In this document: piece by piece, positions 32,491 through 43,690 of the stretch
How positions within the stretch are numbered: the first letter of the stretch is position 1
How the letters are laid out: each line of letters starts with the position of its first letter
Made by a program: the position numbers and the translations under genes
The notes under the pieces: model-generated
What the model was told of the DNA's origin: nothing
The model's database searches: none
The model's input: the letters and a program-made list of their open reading frames with translations, nothing else
DNA from: Dugong dugon
Taxonomy: Eukaryota; Chordata; Mammalia; Sirenia; Dugongidae
NCBI GenBank assembly: GCA_030035585.1
Contig: CM057464.1
Span: 77,360,919-77,424,918 of the forward strand
Direction: 5' to 3'
DNA: 64,000 nucleotides

Positions 32491-34384
32491 GGTATTCACA
32501 ACTTCAGAGTGGTGTTTGTTACCCAGAGCATTATAGAGACTAGAGACATCGCCTTCTAAATCTCCAAGCCAACTACCCTGGGGCTAGCACTCATTTTTTT
32601 AAATAAAGAGAAGAGCATTCTCCTACCTCAGAAGTAAAAATTCCTTAAGTTCCTAAAGTAAAGAATTAATCGCTCAGACTCCTCAATCTGCCCCTTGAAC
32701 ACCCTAACAATTTGGTGGCCCAAGGGAGTCCGGTGACCAAATTCATAATCCAACACTCTGAAAATGCAGGTTGACTCAATTTACAATACGTGGATGAAAG
32801 TATGTTATAATTCATAATACCGTATAATGTGTATCTGTTGCATACAAATGGGAAAACACAGAGATGAGACATTTATTTTAAATCTTATAGCTGAATTTTT
32901 CAATCAACTATAAAATTATAGCATGTGATAGATTTGTATCTACATATATAAAAGAGGTTATGAGAACAGATAATTATTAAAGTTTGTTTTGCAGATGTAG
33001 AGATTGACACTTTTTACCTTTCCTCATTGGGCTCTGCCTAATCTTGGATATTCCCTACACGTGAAGTGTCCTTCTGTCGTCACAGGAAATGCTGGCTGTC
33101 TTCTATCCAGTGGTGGCATTAGTGAGCAAATCATGTTCGTGCATTTACCTCATTATATAAAATGCTAAGAACTCCCACAGTCCAAACGGAAGTTTCCTTT
33201 AGAAACCAATGTGATTGTCATCAATCCACATTTTGATCGTCTGTTCAAATTCACTATCTAAACAGTAATTCTTTTTGGCTTATACATTCAAATTTATACT
33301 TTCTTAGTAACTGTAGTCACTGGAACTTATTTAGTGTAAAGTGCTAAGTGAAAGCTGAATGAATTCAAGAGGAAATCATTCCTTATTCCACCGCCTTGTT
33401 TACTATTCTACAAAACTCAGAGGAGAAAAAATACTATTTTCATGACAAAATTATAAAATTGCTGTGTGGAAACAGGTTAGTGAACAGGAAATATGAACCT
33501 ATTTGCATAATTCCCATTCTGTTGAAGCATGAGTGTTTTAGGTACTAAGTTATTCATGTTATTTACAATGATCAAAAATCTCACACAATTACTTCATTTA
33601 TTTAATCTAACTCTACTCACAATATAGTTTCCAGCATATTTTAAAATGATATAAACATAACAGCTATGTGCTTTAGCGGTGTGGTGCCATATGACATGGT
33701 ATCAAAAGAGGACTACAGTGAGATCATTATTTTTAATGAAAAACCAATTATTTGTACAAAGCAAATATATTTTCTTGGGTTTTTATCATACTTGGAATTT
33801 CTACCAACATGCTTAAGGCATAGAAAATTTATGATTTATACCATATTTTTGGCTGAAAAATTAGATTTCATGATGCTTTGGAAAGATAATGTAACTAGGA
33901 TTGTTCGTTTGGCCATAACATTTAATTATTTCTGATTCCCTTTTTCAATGTTACCATTCTATTTTAAAGACTACTGGCGCTTTTGGTAGTGAAATTTGAA
34001 AACAAATAGTATTGCTCATTACCAAATATCATATTTGAACAATTAAGTAAAAATTACAACTCTTTTACATGTATAGTCTCTTCCTCTAAAACTTGCTAAC
34101 GGAGGGTCCCAATTAGCTAAGGAAGCACAATACCAATCTATGGGAAAGTTGAATGTAGTGCAGTTTTGCTCCTGTGTGGTCTCAAACATTGCCAGAAAAC
34201 AGAGTGGAAAGAAGTGCTAATGTGGGCAGCCATAAAACAAGAGTCACAGGGGATTAGAGATTAGAACTCAGGAGTTTATCATTTTATTTGAATTACAAGC
34301 GCTAGCTCTACGCTTGAGTATGTAACAACTTTACCATCTGTTACCAAATTATACCTTAGTGAATGGTAACTTTTTATTGTGTGT
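32491..34384. other. 1.9-kb intron block without recognised repeats
   Basis: AT-rich, with no AfroSINE, RTE, L1 or LTR that I can identify. An 89-residue frame at 33666-33935 has no recognisable domain or splice context. Confidence 0.45.
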
Positions 34385-34530
34385 AGTTGTAACAAAGCCA
34401 CCCATTGCCTTACAGTCGATTCTGAATCATAGCAACCCTATTGTACAGAGTAGAACTGCCCCACACGGTTTCCCGGCAGCGGCTGGTGTACTCCAACTGC
34501 CCACTGTGCCACCAGGGCAGCTCTGCTTAC
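34385..34530 (-). mobile_element. AfroSINE-type SINE fragment, minus, internally deleted
   Basis: 'tacagtcgattctgaatcat' and 'gagtagaactgccccacacg' give the tail and body. After 'cggtttccc' it jumps to 'ggcagcggctggtg', losing the A/B-box middle, and ends near the head complement 'gccaccagggc'. Confidence 0.78.
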
Positions 34531-35474
34531 AAACTCAATCCAAAAGTACTTGCCAATATTAAATCCTTTTTTTCTGGGAGAGGGTCAGGTAACTATTATA
34601 AAAAGTATTCTAGAATAATAGTATTCTGGCCATCCTCATGAAATCAAACTTTTGCATAGTGATGCAAATACCCAGTGCCAGTAACACTTATTTTCCTTTG
34701 TTGTTTGGAGGCCTTATTCTTCATATTGCAATATCCAGTGGTGTTTGGTCGTTTCAAAAGTGTTAAAGCGAAGTGTTTAAAACACTCTTTAACGTTAAAA
34801 GAAATCTATCCAATTGATATCATATTCTACCTGAGTTGGATGATTGTGGAGTCTTTTTAAGTAATTATCAGGAAAACAACTAAGGAGGAAGATTCTAATT
34901 TTAAAGATGGCTGCACCTAAAAACAAAATCTTCAGACTGATTTCTTCAGCTGTCTGGAACATGTGTGGGTGTAGGCCAAAACTGAAGTGAACATCACTTC
35001 TTCTTTCTGCAGGAATCTGGCTTAAGGAACATTTTCTACAATACCTAATTTCCATCATCTTGTCATCTTAACAGCAATATAATATGAGCCTGCAGAAAGA
35101 CCACTTTCTACCATCGGATACCGATGGGTTATTAAGACACCCTCGATCATTCACATTCAACTTACTGCAAAGTAGGGGAAAATATTCAGGGATACAAGGA
35201 GGATATTAGCAATTTGGAATGTATCATAGGGAGTGACAAAATTGCTCACCAAAAATGGATTAATTTAGCAGGACTCCTTGATGTTATTAAGCCCTTTACC
35301 ATTATCATGAAATATAATGAAAACCACACTATGAATCTGAATTTGATGACAAGCAGAAAACTAACAAGCTAAAAGGATATAATAGTATTTTAACAAATCT
35401 TTAACGGTAAAATTAATCTGTATTAAACTACAGATAGGTATATAATATCTTCAATACTGTTGAATAAAACCATT
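34531..35474. other. Intron stretch, no recognised feature
   Basis: No confident repeat or gene signal. Confidence 0.4.
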
Positions 35475-35565
35475 GCCTTCACTAACTTTTTGCATGAACT
35501 TAAGCATGTCATCTGTGTGAGCTTCCTCAGTCTTCTCATCCATTAAATAAAAAATCATAACTGGT
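35475..35565 (+). mobile_element. Possible MIR core, plus
   Basis: 'aacttaagcatgtcatctg', 'gcttcctcagtcttctcatcc', 'attaaataaaaaatcataac' resemble the MIR core. Confidence 0.42.
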
Positions 35566-36542
35566 TTATTTTTTACCCCACTCTCCTTCCAAATCTAACA
35601 TTCTTGCCATTGCTACTTTTAAACACAATGAAAACTGAAGTGTTGAGAATGGGTCAAGTTTTCATACCTGGCAATTCTAATAGGAAATGTTCAAGAATAG
35701 TAACTTCTAGTTATCATTGTGTGCCAATGGTGGACGCTCTGAATGAATTGGCATGTGATAATGGACTCAAAAAATCCCCTAAAGAAAGATGATCAGTGAC
35801 TGTAAGTCTAAATGAGACTACATATAAGGGGAGAAAAAGGAGAATCATAATGAGCACAAAGGGGAGTTAACTAAAGGCAGAACCCTTGAAGTTAGCTCAA
35901 GAGTTGCCTGGATGAAGTTATGTATCAGGCTTCAGTATTGTTTTATTTCTTTTCAGTGTCAAACCTAGTAACATATTCTGAACTCAAAGTAAGATAACTT
36001 AAATTTAACACATGTAATTTTTCTACTCAGGTGGATTGACATAATCTGCTGACAATTTTTGTTTCAAATATGCAACTCTTTTGCATATTTGAACCCCCAA
36101 TATTTTGCATAATAGTTTGAATCAACAAATAACTCAATCATATTACACATACATAATAAAACATTTTTCAATAGATGTCTATAATGACAAAAACATATGT
36201 TCATATTTTAATAATAACATAAGACATTGTGCCTAAAATACCATCCTTACTGAGTTTCGTTATAAGAAACTATGGTTTGATTCCTTTACATATTATCATA
36301 CAATAAAAGATAAATAAAATTGATTTAGAGTATATGGTTATAGATCCCTAAACCTCTGATAGTCAGTGAAACTTTAAGTAACTGGACTTTTTCTAACGGC
36401 TGAAAATTTTATCAAGGCTGAAAGAATGACACTACCAAAGTGAAACAAAAAACTAAAATACTGGACTCAGAAAATGGTATTTAAAACTTTAACAAGACAA
36501 GCATAATAACAGAAGACATTACTTTAAATAGTTTTACATGCG
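35566..36542. other. AT-rich intron stretch
   Basis: No recognised repeat or gene signal. Confidence 0.4.
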
Positions 36543-36562
36543 TTTTTTTTTTTTTTTTTTTT
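36543..36562. repeat. T homopolymer, about 20 bases
   Basis: Uninterrupted T run. No SINE or L1 body sits on either side, so it does not look like a surviving retroposon tail. Confidence 0.85.
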
Positions 36563-37286
36563 AGTACTAAAGAGCTCTAAATATTATAATTGCATGCTTT
36601 TGAGAAAGCATTGCAGACTAGGCAATTCTTGAATAAAAAAGAAAAGTGAGATACCACATTGGTACAAGACATTATAGAGTGTATGCCTTGTCACAATTGC
36701 TTCTCGAAAATACACAGAAACATTCATTATGTACCATCAAATTAAAGCAAATGGTACCCTACTGTTAGGAGAAAGAAAGTTATCTTTTCACTCTGAATTG
36801 TACATTCCTGTGTAGTATGAACATACTTATGGAAATCTTAATGTTGACTGTAAAAGGTCAGTTCCCTTGACAGCAGAAAACTGGTTAAGAATGCTAGCAT
36901 TTATTGTATTCAAAGCTTAAAGAAATCTGACTTCAAGTTGCCAAAAGTTATATTTTGTTTTTATGAATGGGAAAATGCAATCAGAATTTCAAATCAGGGT
37001 AATAGGAACTTGGAGTTTAGGAATTCTCTCAGGAGATTGAGCATTAGGGGGGATATGAAAACAGGCTTAGAGGATTAGAGAAAAACATAGAAGACTGAGT
37101 AGACTCATGGACATTTCTTTAAAGATTCTGAAGAGGGATCTCAAATGCTTCACCATTGCTACTACTGTGGCTTCTAACAATAGTTCTCTTTTCTTCTCTG
37201 TCTCTCACAATCTCAGTTTCTTCCTTTCATTTTTCCCCTAAAATAATCACACTGCCCTTTGAGGTGCTGTGAAATTTTAAGAGCTG
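36563..37286. other. Intron stretch, no recognised feature
   Basis: No confident repeat or gene signal. Confidence 0.4.
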
Positions 37287-37298
37287 TAGCAACAATGA

Positions 37299-37494
37299 TG
37301 GGCTCAAACAGTTTGTGCTTGACCACTAACTTAAAGGCTGGCAGTTTGAACCCACACATTAGTGCTACAGAAGAAAGTCCTGGTGATCCGCTTCCATAAA
37401 GTTTACAGCCAAGAAAACCCCATCGAGCAGTTCTACTCTGTAACACACGAGGTCATCATGAGTTGGAATTGACTCGACAGCAACAGGTTTGATT
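37299..37494 (+). mobile_element. AfroSINE-type SINE variant, plus, perfect target duplication
   Basis: The 5' head is degraded. 'gcttgaccactaacttaaag', 'ggcagtttgaacccac', 'agaaagtcctggtgatccgc', 'gcagttctactctgtaac' and 'gactcgacagcaacagg' are clear. Flanked by tagcaacaatga at 37287-37298 and 37495-37506. Confidence 0.92.
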
Positions 37495-37506
37495 TAGCAA
37501 CAATGA

Positions 37507-38139
37507 AGAACAATCAGGAGTGGAATCTTACGACCCCCCTTCTCTTATTTCCTAAGGCACTGTTTTTTTATTAGAGAAGCTAAAGTATATTCGTAAGGAT
37601 TAGGGGAGCTGGACAAATTTCTAAAGATGAGAGGGTATTAGATAGTAAATGTGGCTTAAGAGACATCATCCCTGGAAGTTAGAAAAAGCATTGGTGGATT
37701 TTGAGCAAGAGGTGTTTAAAGTTCACTTTTCCTTTTTTTCCCCTTTGCCATTGCCAGTCTCCCCTCTGTAAATTCTGTGCTGGATTAATAATGAGGAAGA
37801 CAGATAATGGCTGAGGGGTACCCAGGTAGCAAAGCAGATCAGCAAAGAGAGGAGGTGAAAGCAAAGCCAGGGGCGGATGGAAAGGAGTATACGCCCAGCC
37901 AGGGAGTCGGTCGGAGGCCATTTGTGGACAACACATTGTGTGGACACATCAGAATGAAGGCTTAACACTTCGTTACTTAGAAAATTACAGTCTCAGAGTA
38001 TATTACCTGAAGTTTTACAATACTATAATAGGAATTTTGTGCATTTTTCTTCAAATGGGGAACAAATTCCACTTTAGTGAAAGTGCTTTGCTCAAGGCTT
38101 CTAGGTCCTCAGTATTGGTTATATTCTGCACAGTATATT
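37507..38139. other. Intron stretch, no recognised feature
   Basis: No confident repeat or coding signal. Confidence 0.4.
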
Positions 38140-38470
38140 AGAACTGAATGAGCCTTATGAGGCAATTTAGTACAACTTACCCACTCACTGCCGTCAAGTC
38201 AATTCCGATTCATAGCGACCCTATAGGACAGAGTAGAACTGCCCCATAGGGTTTTCTGAGGCTCTAAATCTTCATGGAAGCAGACTGCCAGTTCTTTCTT
38301 CCAGAACCACTGGTGGTTTCGAACCGGCAACCTTTTGGTTAGCAGCCGATTGCTTTAACCTCTGAGATACCAGGGCTCCTTAGTACAATGTACTGATTTT
38401 AAAGTTGATGAATTTTGAGGACCAGTAAGGCAAAAAGCTATTTACCAGAGGCCAGAGATAGAACGGAAAT
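38140..38470 (-). mobile_element. Possible MIR-like fragment split by a SINE
   Basis: 'ggcaatttagtacaac' and, after the SINE, 'ttgaggaccagtaaggc' and 'ccagaggccagagatag' follow a loose reverse-MIR order. Weak. Confidence 0.3.
38176..38379 (-). mobile_element. AfroSINE-type SINE, long form, minus
   Basis: Well-preserved complement: 'actgccgtcaagtcaattcc', 'gacagagtagaactgcccc', 'tgcttta' region, 'tttggttagcagccg', ending at 'accagggctcc'. Flanked by ttagtacaa at 38167-38175 and 38380-38388. Confidence 0.93.
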
Positions 38471-38569
38471 GGATGGCTCCTCACTCCTGTCTTTAATTTT
38501 GGAAACAAAATTTAAGTACAGAGAACTTTAGAACACTTTGAGTTAGCACCCTGTCATATTGATTGCAGT

Positions 38570-38850
38570 ATATTTATATAATAATAATGTTAAAGGAGAA
38601 AATTCCAGTTCCCCCAATTCTACTTCTTCCTTTTCTAGAGGTAATTCTAGTATGTTTCCTTCCAAATTGTTTTTAAATTTTTAATCTATTATCTATCATC
38701 TGACTATGCACACATAAACAAAAACTAACACATACTCTGCTAATCTTTTTGCAATTTGCTGCTTTCAGTCAATATTGTTTTTAAGATCTACCGATATTGA
38801 TACATATAATTATAGTATATATATATAAAAAACATTTTTTTCTTTGCATT
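38570..38850 (-). mobile_element. Old L1 fragment, minus
   Basis: Reverse L1M words: 'tagaggtaattctagtatg', 'tttccttccaaattg', 'ctaatctttttgcaatttgc', 'aagatctaccgatattgat'. Diverged. Confidence 0.55.
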
Positions 38851-39402
38851 TTTTCCCCCTTTCTTTTTTGGCTTCTATTGGATAGATCATGTTTATTTTT
38901 TGCCTTGTAATAATTTGGATACTGTATGTTAATTATATACTTTAAATATGTGAAGTGAGTTTAAAATGTTTCAATAAAGTATAACACTTATGAATATCTG
39001 TAGCCTGCCCCATAGGGCACAGCTATGCTCCATGGCTCTTCCTCTTAATAAGCTTGGACTTTACTTATGAACCACAATCCAATTTTTTATTTCTCATTTT
39101 AGTGTTATTCTATATCTTAGTTCTACATTGTTTTAACCATTTCCCCCAATATTCTCATTATTATTTTTTCAAGTCAATAATTTTTATATTTGATCACCAT
39201 GTTTTATCAAGTTTGGACTCATCTTTGTGTCTTGCATTCCATGATTTTCTTTTATGTTTATTTTCCTTGCAGCTAAAGCATATTTTTTGTAGCTCTTTCA
39301 GTAAAGGCCTGTTGCTGGTAAATTCTTGCTGTTCATATGTCTGAAAAATGTCAAGTTCTTTTCAGACTCCTCTAGTATCTGTGATGTCTAAATTGTTATT
39401 AA
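38851..39402. other. T-rich intron stretch
   Basis: Words at 39290-39370 ('ctttcagtaaaggcctgttg') faintly resemble LINE text. Not called. Confidence 0.35.
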
Positions 39403-39504
39403 ATGTAGTCCCCAACTTATGACAGGGTTCCGTTCCAATGACTATTGAAGTCGGTTCTGAGGTAAGTCAAATGCCTTTTTTGTTTTGTTTTGTTTTCATT
39501 ATTA

Positions 39505-40377
39505 CAGGCAGTCCCCAGGTTACTAACAAGATTTGTTCCTAAGTCTGTCTTTAAGTCGAATTTGTTGGCAGTTGAAACAGGTACATACGGTTCTTACTCA
39601 GCGTCAGTCAAATGTTTGTCTTAGCATATAGTACATATTTTACCTGTCTATGCATATGAAACAGTTAAGAAACACTTCCAAACCGTGCAATGTTTCATGA
39701 GTACCACAAAGTAGTGTTTATGTTTGTTATTATGAACCATTGTATTTGTCATGAATTGAATTGTGTCCCCCAAAATATGTGTGTAGCAACTTGGCTAGGT
39801 CATGATTCCCAGGATTGTAGGATTGTGCTATCTGATGTGATTTCCTTATGTGTTGTAAACTCTACCACTATGATGAGATTATATGTGATCTCCTCATGTG
39901 TTATAAATTCTATCACTGTGATGAGGTTATACTGATGAGGTTGACAAGATCAGTGTCTTAAAGCAATCTCTTTTGAGATATAAAAGAGAGAAGCGAGCAG
40001 AGACAGATGGGAACCTCACACCACCAAGAAAGCAGCTCTGGGAGCACAGCGCGTCCTTTGGACCTGAGGTTCCTGTGCTGAGATGTTCCCAGACCAAGGA
40101 AAGACTGAGGCATCACAAGTCCCTTTCTCCAGAGCCGACAGAGAGAGAGAGCCTTTTCCTGGAGCCAATGCCCTGAATTTGGACTTGTAGCCTACTGGAC
40201 TGTGAGAGAATAAATGTCTCTTTGAAAAGCCATCCACTCGTGGTATCTCTGTTAGAGCAGCACTAGATGACTGAGACAGTATTTAACTCAAAATTTTAAT
40301 ATAATAGGCTTTATGGCAGTCCGTTCTAAAGTACAATTTCTCCGTAAGTCTGAAGTTCATAACCCATGGACTGCCTG
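39505..40377. mobile_element. Inner miniature DNA transposon, itself split by an LTR
   Basis: Left end 'caggcagtccccaggttac' pairs with the complement of the right end ('gttcataacccatggactgc'). TA at 39503-39504 and 40378-40379. Subtracting the LTR and its 5-bp duplication leaves about 336 bp. Its ends resemble the outer element but its interior does not align well, so it is a related rather than identical family. Confidence 0.78.
39747..40278 (+). mobile_element. Solo LTR, ERVL-MaLR-like, plus
   Basis: 532 bp beginning TGTCATGAATTG and ending GACTGAGACA, with a 5-bp target duplication, gtatt, at 39742-39746 and 40279-40283. A TATA-like box lies at 39979-39986 and a poly(A) signal AATAAA at 40209-40214. 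There is no internal retroviral sequence, so it is a solo LTR formed by recombination. A second copy of the same family is at 41413-41920. Confidence 0.88.
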
Positions 40378-40586
40378 TATTGCCTTTTATTATCAGTATC
40401 TTTATAAATCTGACCTTTATTTATCTTTGGGGGTTGGAAACATTATATCTGAGAATGATAACATCAGTAAATTACACACTGCAACACTGTATGTAGTACA
40501 CACTACAAAGATGTACCAAAAAAGAAAAGACAGTCGTAAGTGTGGTTCGTCATAACTCCAATATGTCATAAGTTGAGGACTATCTG

Positions 40587-41261
40587 TACTCTGGACTGTT
40601 ACATGTCACTGAGTTTCCTATTACTTCATTTGCTTTATAATATTTTATTGTTGATTTATCTTTGCTCTGATGTGACTTATATTCCTTGAACTTATTAAGA
40701 CAATCAGTTTTGGACCAGGTTTTGTTAATTTCTTCTTTGAGAATTTCTGCCGTATGTGAATTTAGGTCACACACGTATGTGTATTATAAGCCTAGAAATC
40801 ATAGTTTCTCCATTTGATTCTGTATTCACAGCCTTGGGCCAATAGGTTGAAGTTTCCCATTGGGACTTCTTTTATCCTTTAACTGTATTTATAAAGGAAG
40901 CTCAGGTTCAGTAACTGTTAAATATCAGAAGTCTATGGTCTTCATTGCCATCCCAAATTGAATTAAACACAATCCCCTAAGGCTTATACAGGGACAGTTT
41001 TATACCCATGAGCTACATGGGTCCACTCCAAGATTCTACTAAAAATTTCCTCTTAATTTCTGGCACCTGGAGATTTCATTTTTTTACTTTCGATTTTGTA
41101 TTACCTCCAGTTATTCAATCTAGCATTTCTATGTGAGAGGAGTAGGAGTAGTTGTTGACCCTATCAGCTAACGTCACCATCTTGTCCAGAAGTCCTCTAG
41201 TGCACTTTCTATAACAAGCAATCAGTTCAAATCACTAATTATTTATTGCATGTCTCCTGTG
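40587..41261. other. Intron stretch, no recognised feature
   Basis: Words at 40650-40740 look like decayed LINE or LTR text, but I cannot assign them. Confidence 0.35.
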
Positions 41262-42175
41262 TTTACAGCACTGTTGTTGTTGTTTTTAGTTGCCCTCCAG
41301 TTAGCTCTGACTCACGGAGACCCCATGTACAATAGAACAAAATGCTGCCTTGTCTCTTGCCATCCTCATGATCGCAGGCATGCTTGAGTCCATTGTCTTC
41401 CAACTTAGGAGGTGTCATGGACTGAAGTGTGTCCCCCAAAAATATGTGTATCAATTGGCTAGGCCATGATTCCCAGTATTGTGTGATTGTCTATCATTTT
41501 GTCATCTGATGCGATATTCCTGTCGGTTGTAAATCTTATCTTTATGATGTTAATAAAGTGGGATAAGCAGCAGTTATGTTAATAAGGCAGGACTCAATCT
41601 ACAAGATTGGATTGTGTCTTGAGCCAATCTCTTTTGAAATATAAAAGAGAGAAGTGAGCAGGACCTCATACAACCAAGAAAGCAGCACTAGGAGCAGAGC
41701 GCGTCCTTTGGACCTGGGGTTCCTGCCCAGAAAAGCTCCTAGTCCAGGGGAAGATTAATGGCAAGGATCTTCCTCCAGAGCTGACAGAGAAAGCCTTCCC
41801 CTGGAGCTGACACCCTAAATTTGGACTTCTAGCCTACTAGACTGTGAGACAATAAACTTCTGCTTGTTAAAGCCATCCACTTGTGGTACTTCTGTCACAG
41901 CAGCACTTGATGACTAAGACGGGGGCTCATCTTTCAGCACTCTATTGGAGAATATTCTGTTGTGATGCAAAAGGTTTTCATTGGTTGAGTTTACTAGATA
42001 TTAGAAGGAAGTAGTTCACCAGGCCTTTCTTCCTACTCTGTAAGTCTGGGATTTCTCCTGAAACCTATCCACCATGGATGATCCTACAGGTATTTGAAAG
42101 ACCAGTGACCTCACTTCCATTATCATAGAAACATGCAAGCCACCACCATACAACAGTCTGACAGACTGTGGTTAC
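41262..42175 (-). mobile_element. Long afrotherian SINE (RTE-tailed), minus, split by an LTR
   Basis: Left part: 'ttgttgttgtttttagttgc', 'gactcacggagaccccatg', 'cttgagtccattgtcttcc'. Right part from 41921: 'ctcatctttcagcactc', 'ggttttcattggttgag', 'acctatccaccatggatg', 'acatgcaagccaccacc'. The order matches the copy at 50881-51460. The LTR at 41413-41920 sits exactly at the break. Confidence 0.82.
41413..41920 (+). mobile_element. Solo LTR, same family as 39747-40278, plus
   Basis: Begins TGTCATGGACTG with 'gtgtcccccaaaaatatgtg', has a TATA-like box at 41640-41647 and AATAAA at 41851-41856, and ends near GATGACTAAGAC. The flanks ggagg (41408-41412) and ggggg (41921-41925) form a 5-bp duplication with one mismatch. 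It differs from its neighbour by several indels, so the two inserted independently or diverged long ago. Confidence 0.86.
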
Positions 42176-42760
42176 AGCACTAGAGTCTGTGAAATGGAGC
42201 ATAAACGTAAATACAAGTTTCCTGTCCCTCTTCAATGAGTTTACAGTCTGGAAGTGACTTAAATGAGATGAAACATTTAAATCTTAACAACCAAATAAAT
42301 AAATAAATCAGTGCTGAAATAATATCAGTGTGTATTCTGAAGGGGCCACATCCCTTTGTGTGAATAACATGAGGATGTTTCATGAAAGAGTTAAAACTTG
42401 AACTTGCTGTAAACACAGATAGATTTAGGGAAGCTATAGAGTTAGAAGTGTCTCCAGTCAAAAGAAAAAGGATATGCTACAGAGATAGAGTGGAGCAAAG
42501 TATATGGAGAGGATAATGATTATTACCACCTCATCTTGAGCAGATCAACTATATTGGAGGCAACTGACCTGAACCAGGTTCTGAAGTACTTTATTTTAAA
42601 GTTTGAACTTTATTTATTGAGGGTATTTTAAGTAAGAATGTTACATTGTGAAACTGTAGCTCTGAGAAGGTTAATCTGGCAATGTTCTACATCACGGCAT
42701 GGGAGAACAGAGGCAGGAAGGCCACTGCAATAACTCAATTGCTGAAGTTTGAAGGGTCAG
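42176..42760 (-). mobile_element. L2 LINE 3' region, minus
   Basis: 'tcttcaatgagtttacagtc', 'aataaataaataaatcagtg', then 'ttgaactttatttattgagg', 'gttaatctggcaatgttc', 'gaggcaggaaggccactgc', 'aataactcaattgctg' follow the reverse L2 3' region. Confidence 0.6.
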
Positions 42761-43062
42761 ACTGTTAGATGGATAACGAAAATGGAAAAGAAAGAGAAAA
42801 CTGGCAGAGGCAGCTCAACATATTTACACTCACTTCTTTTCACAAAGGGTTTGGGTTCTCTGAGAAAATCCAAAAAAATTGAACTAAAAATGTAAGAGGG
42901 GATTTTAAAAACAGTAAAAAGACAAGAATTGTTGCTTTTTTCGGTTATGGTCTCTGGCATGTAATGCAAATACAAAGACATGGGCAGTGGTCTCCTCAAA
43001 GAAGGCAGATCTCTTTCTAGTCCTAAATTCTGAAAAAAAAAACCTCTGATATTTATGTTCAT

Positions 43063-43276
43063 CAGTAGTTTTCCACTGAGGACAATTTTGTTCCTTAGGG
43101 AACATTTGTCATTGTCCAGAGACATATTTGATTGTCACGACTAGGGAGGAGGGAGTGCTACTGTCATCTAGTGGATGGAGGCAAAGGATTCTGCTAAACA
43201 TTCTACAATACACTGAAAAGCCTTCACAACAAAAAACTGTCCGGCTCAAAATGTCAATAGGAAGTTGAGAAGTGCT
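43063..43276 (+). mobile_element. hAT-Charlie miniature element (MER20-like), plus
   Basis: Nearly full length and clear: 'cagtagttttccactgagg', 'ccttagggaacatttgtc', 'ttgtccagagacatatttg', 'gtgctactgtcatctagtgg', 'ctgctaaacattctacaat', 'tgtccggctcaaaatgtc', 'gaagttgagaa'. The family name is from memory of the consensus. Confidence 0.85.
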
Positions 43277-43439
43277 AATCTACATTGATTGATGTAATGG
43301 ACTGTGTCTCCACAATTGTTTCTCAGGGAAATAGAAAGCAGAATACTCCTGACCAGTTTCTTTATATATAGTCATTCAATAAAATTTGAAGGAAGAACAT
43401 TAAATATAGTCCCATGAGAGGCACACCCAATCCACCATA

Positions 43440-43690
43440 ACCTACTCTATTTCTTTTATCATGGTACTTACCAAAGTCAAAATTTCTTACTCTTATTTCA
43501 AATTCAGAGTATTTGTTTAGTATGTTTATTTTTTATTTTCTGTCTTCCCCCAACCCCTAGCAATAGCTCGAACACAAACTCCATCAGCTCAGAGATCTCT
43601 GTAAGTTTGCTCACAGATACTTTCCATCACCAATGCTTGGCCCAGAGTAGAAGCTTAATAAGTACTTTTTGAATACAGAAATGCCTAATG
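43440..43690 (+). mobile_element. L2 LINE 3' end, plus
   Basis: 'tctgtcttcccccaacccc', 'caaactccatcagctcagag', 'catcaccaatgcttggcc', 'gagtagaagcttaataag', 'tttttgaatacag' match the sense L2 tail. Confidence 0.72.

Larger units (their letters stand above)
39403..40586 (-). mobile_element. Outer miniature DNA transposon hosting two nested insertions
   Basis: Left end 'tagtccccaacttatgac' pairs with the complement of the right end ('tcataagttgaggactat'). The right part (40380-40586) is the reverse complement of the interior of 15887-16192, sharing tgcagtgtgtaattt, gatgttatcattctca, gataaataaag and tttataaag. Without the inner insertion it is about 309 bp, matching the 306 bp of that copy. A TA pair follows the right end (40587-40588). 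The left terminus is eroded by a few bases. Confidence 0.82.

Noticed and set aside
36543..36562. T run as the tail of a minus-strand processed pseudogene
   Set aside because: No recognisable transcript-like body or flanking duplication lies beside it.
39747..41920. A single provirus with LTRs at 39747-40278 and 41413-41920
   Set aside because: Each LTR has its own 5-bp flanking duplication and the DNA between is transposon end and unrelated intron, with no retroviral interior.
42757..43125. 122-residue open frame on the minus strand
   Set aside because: It runs into the MER20-like element and has no family resemblance.
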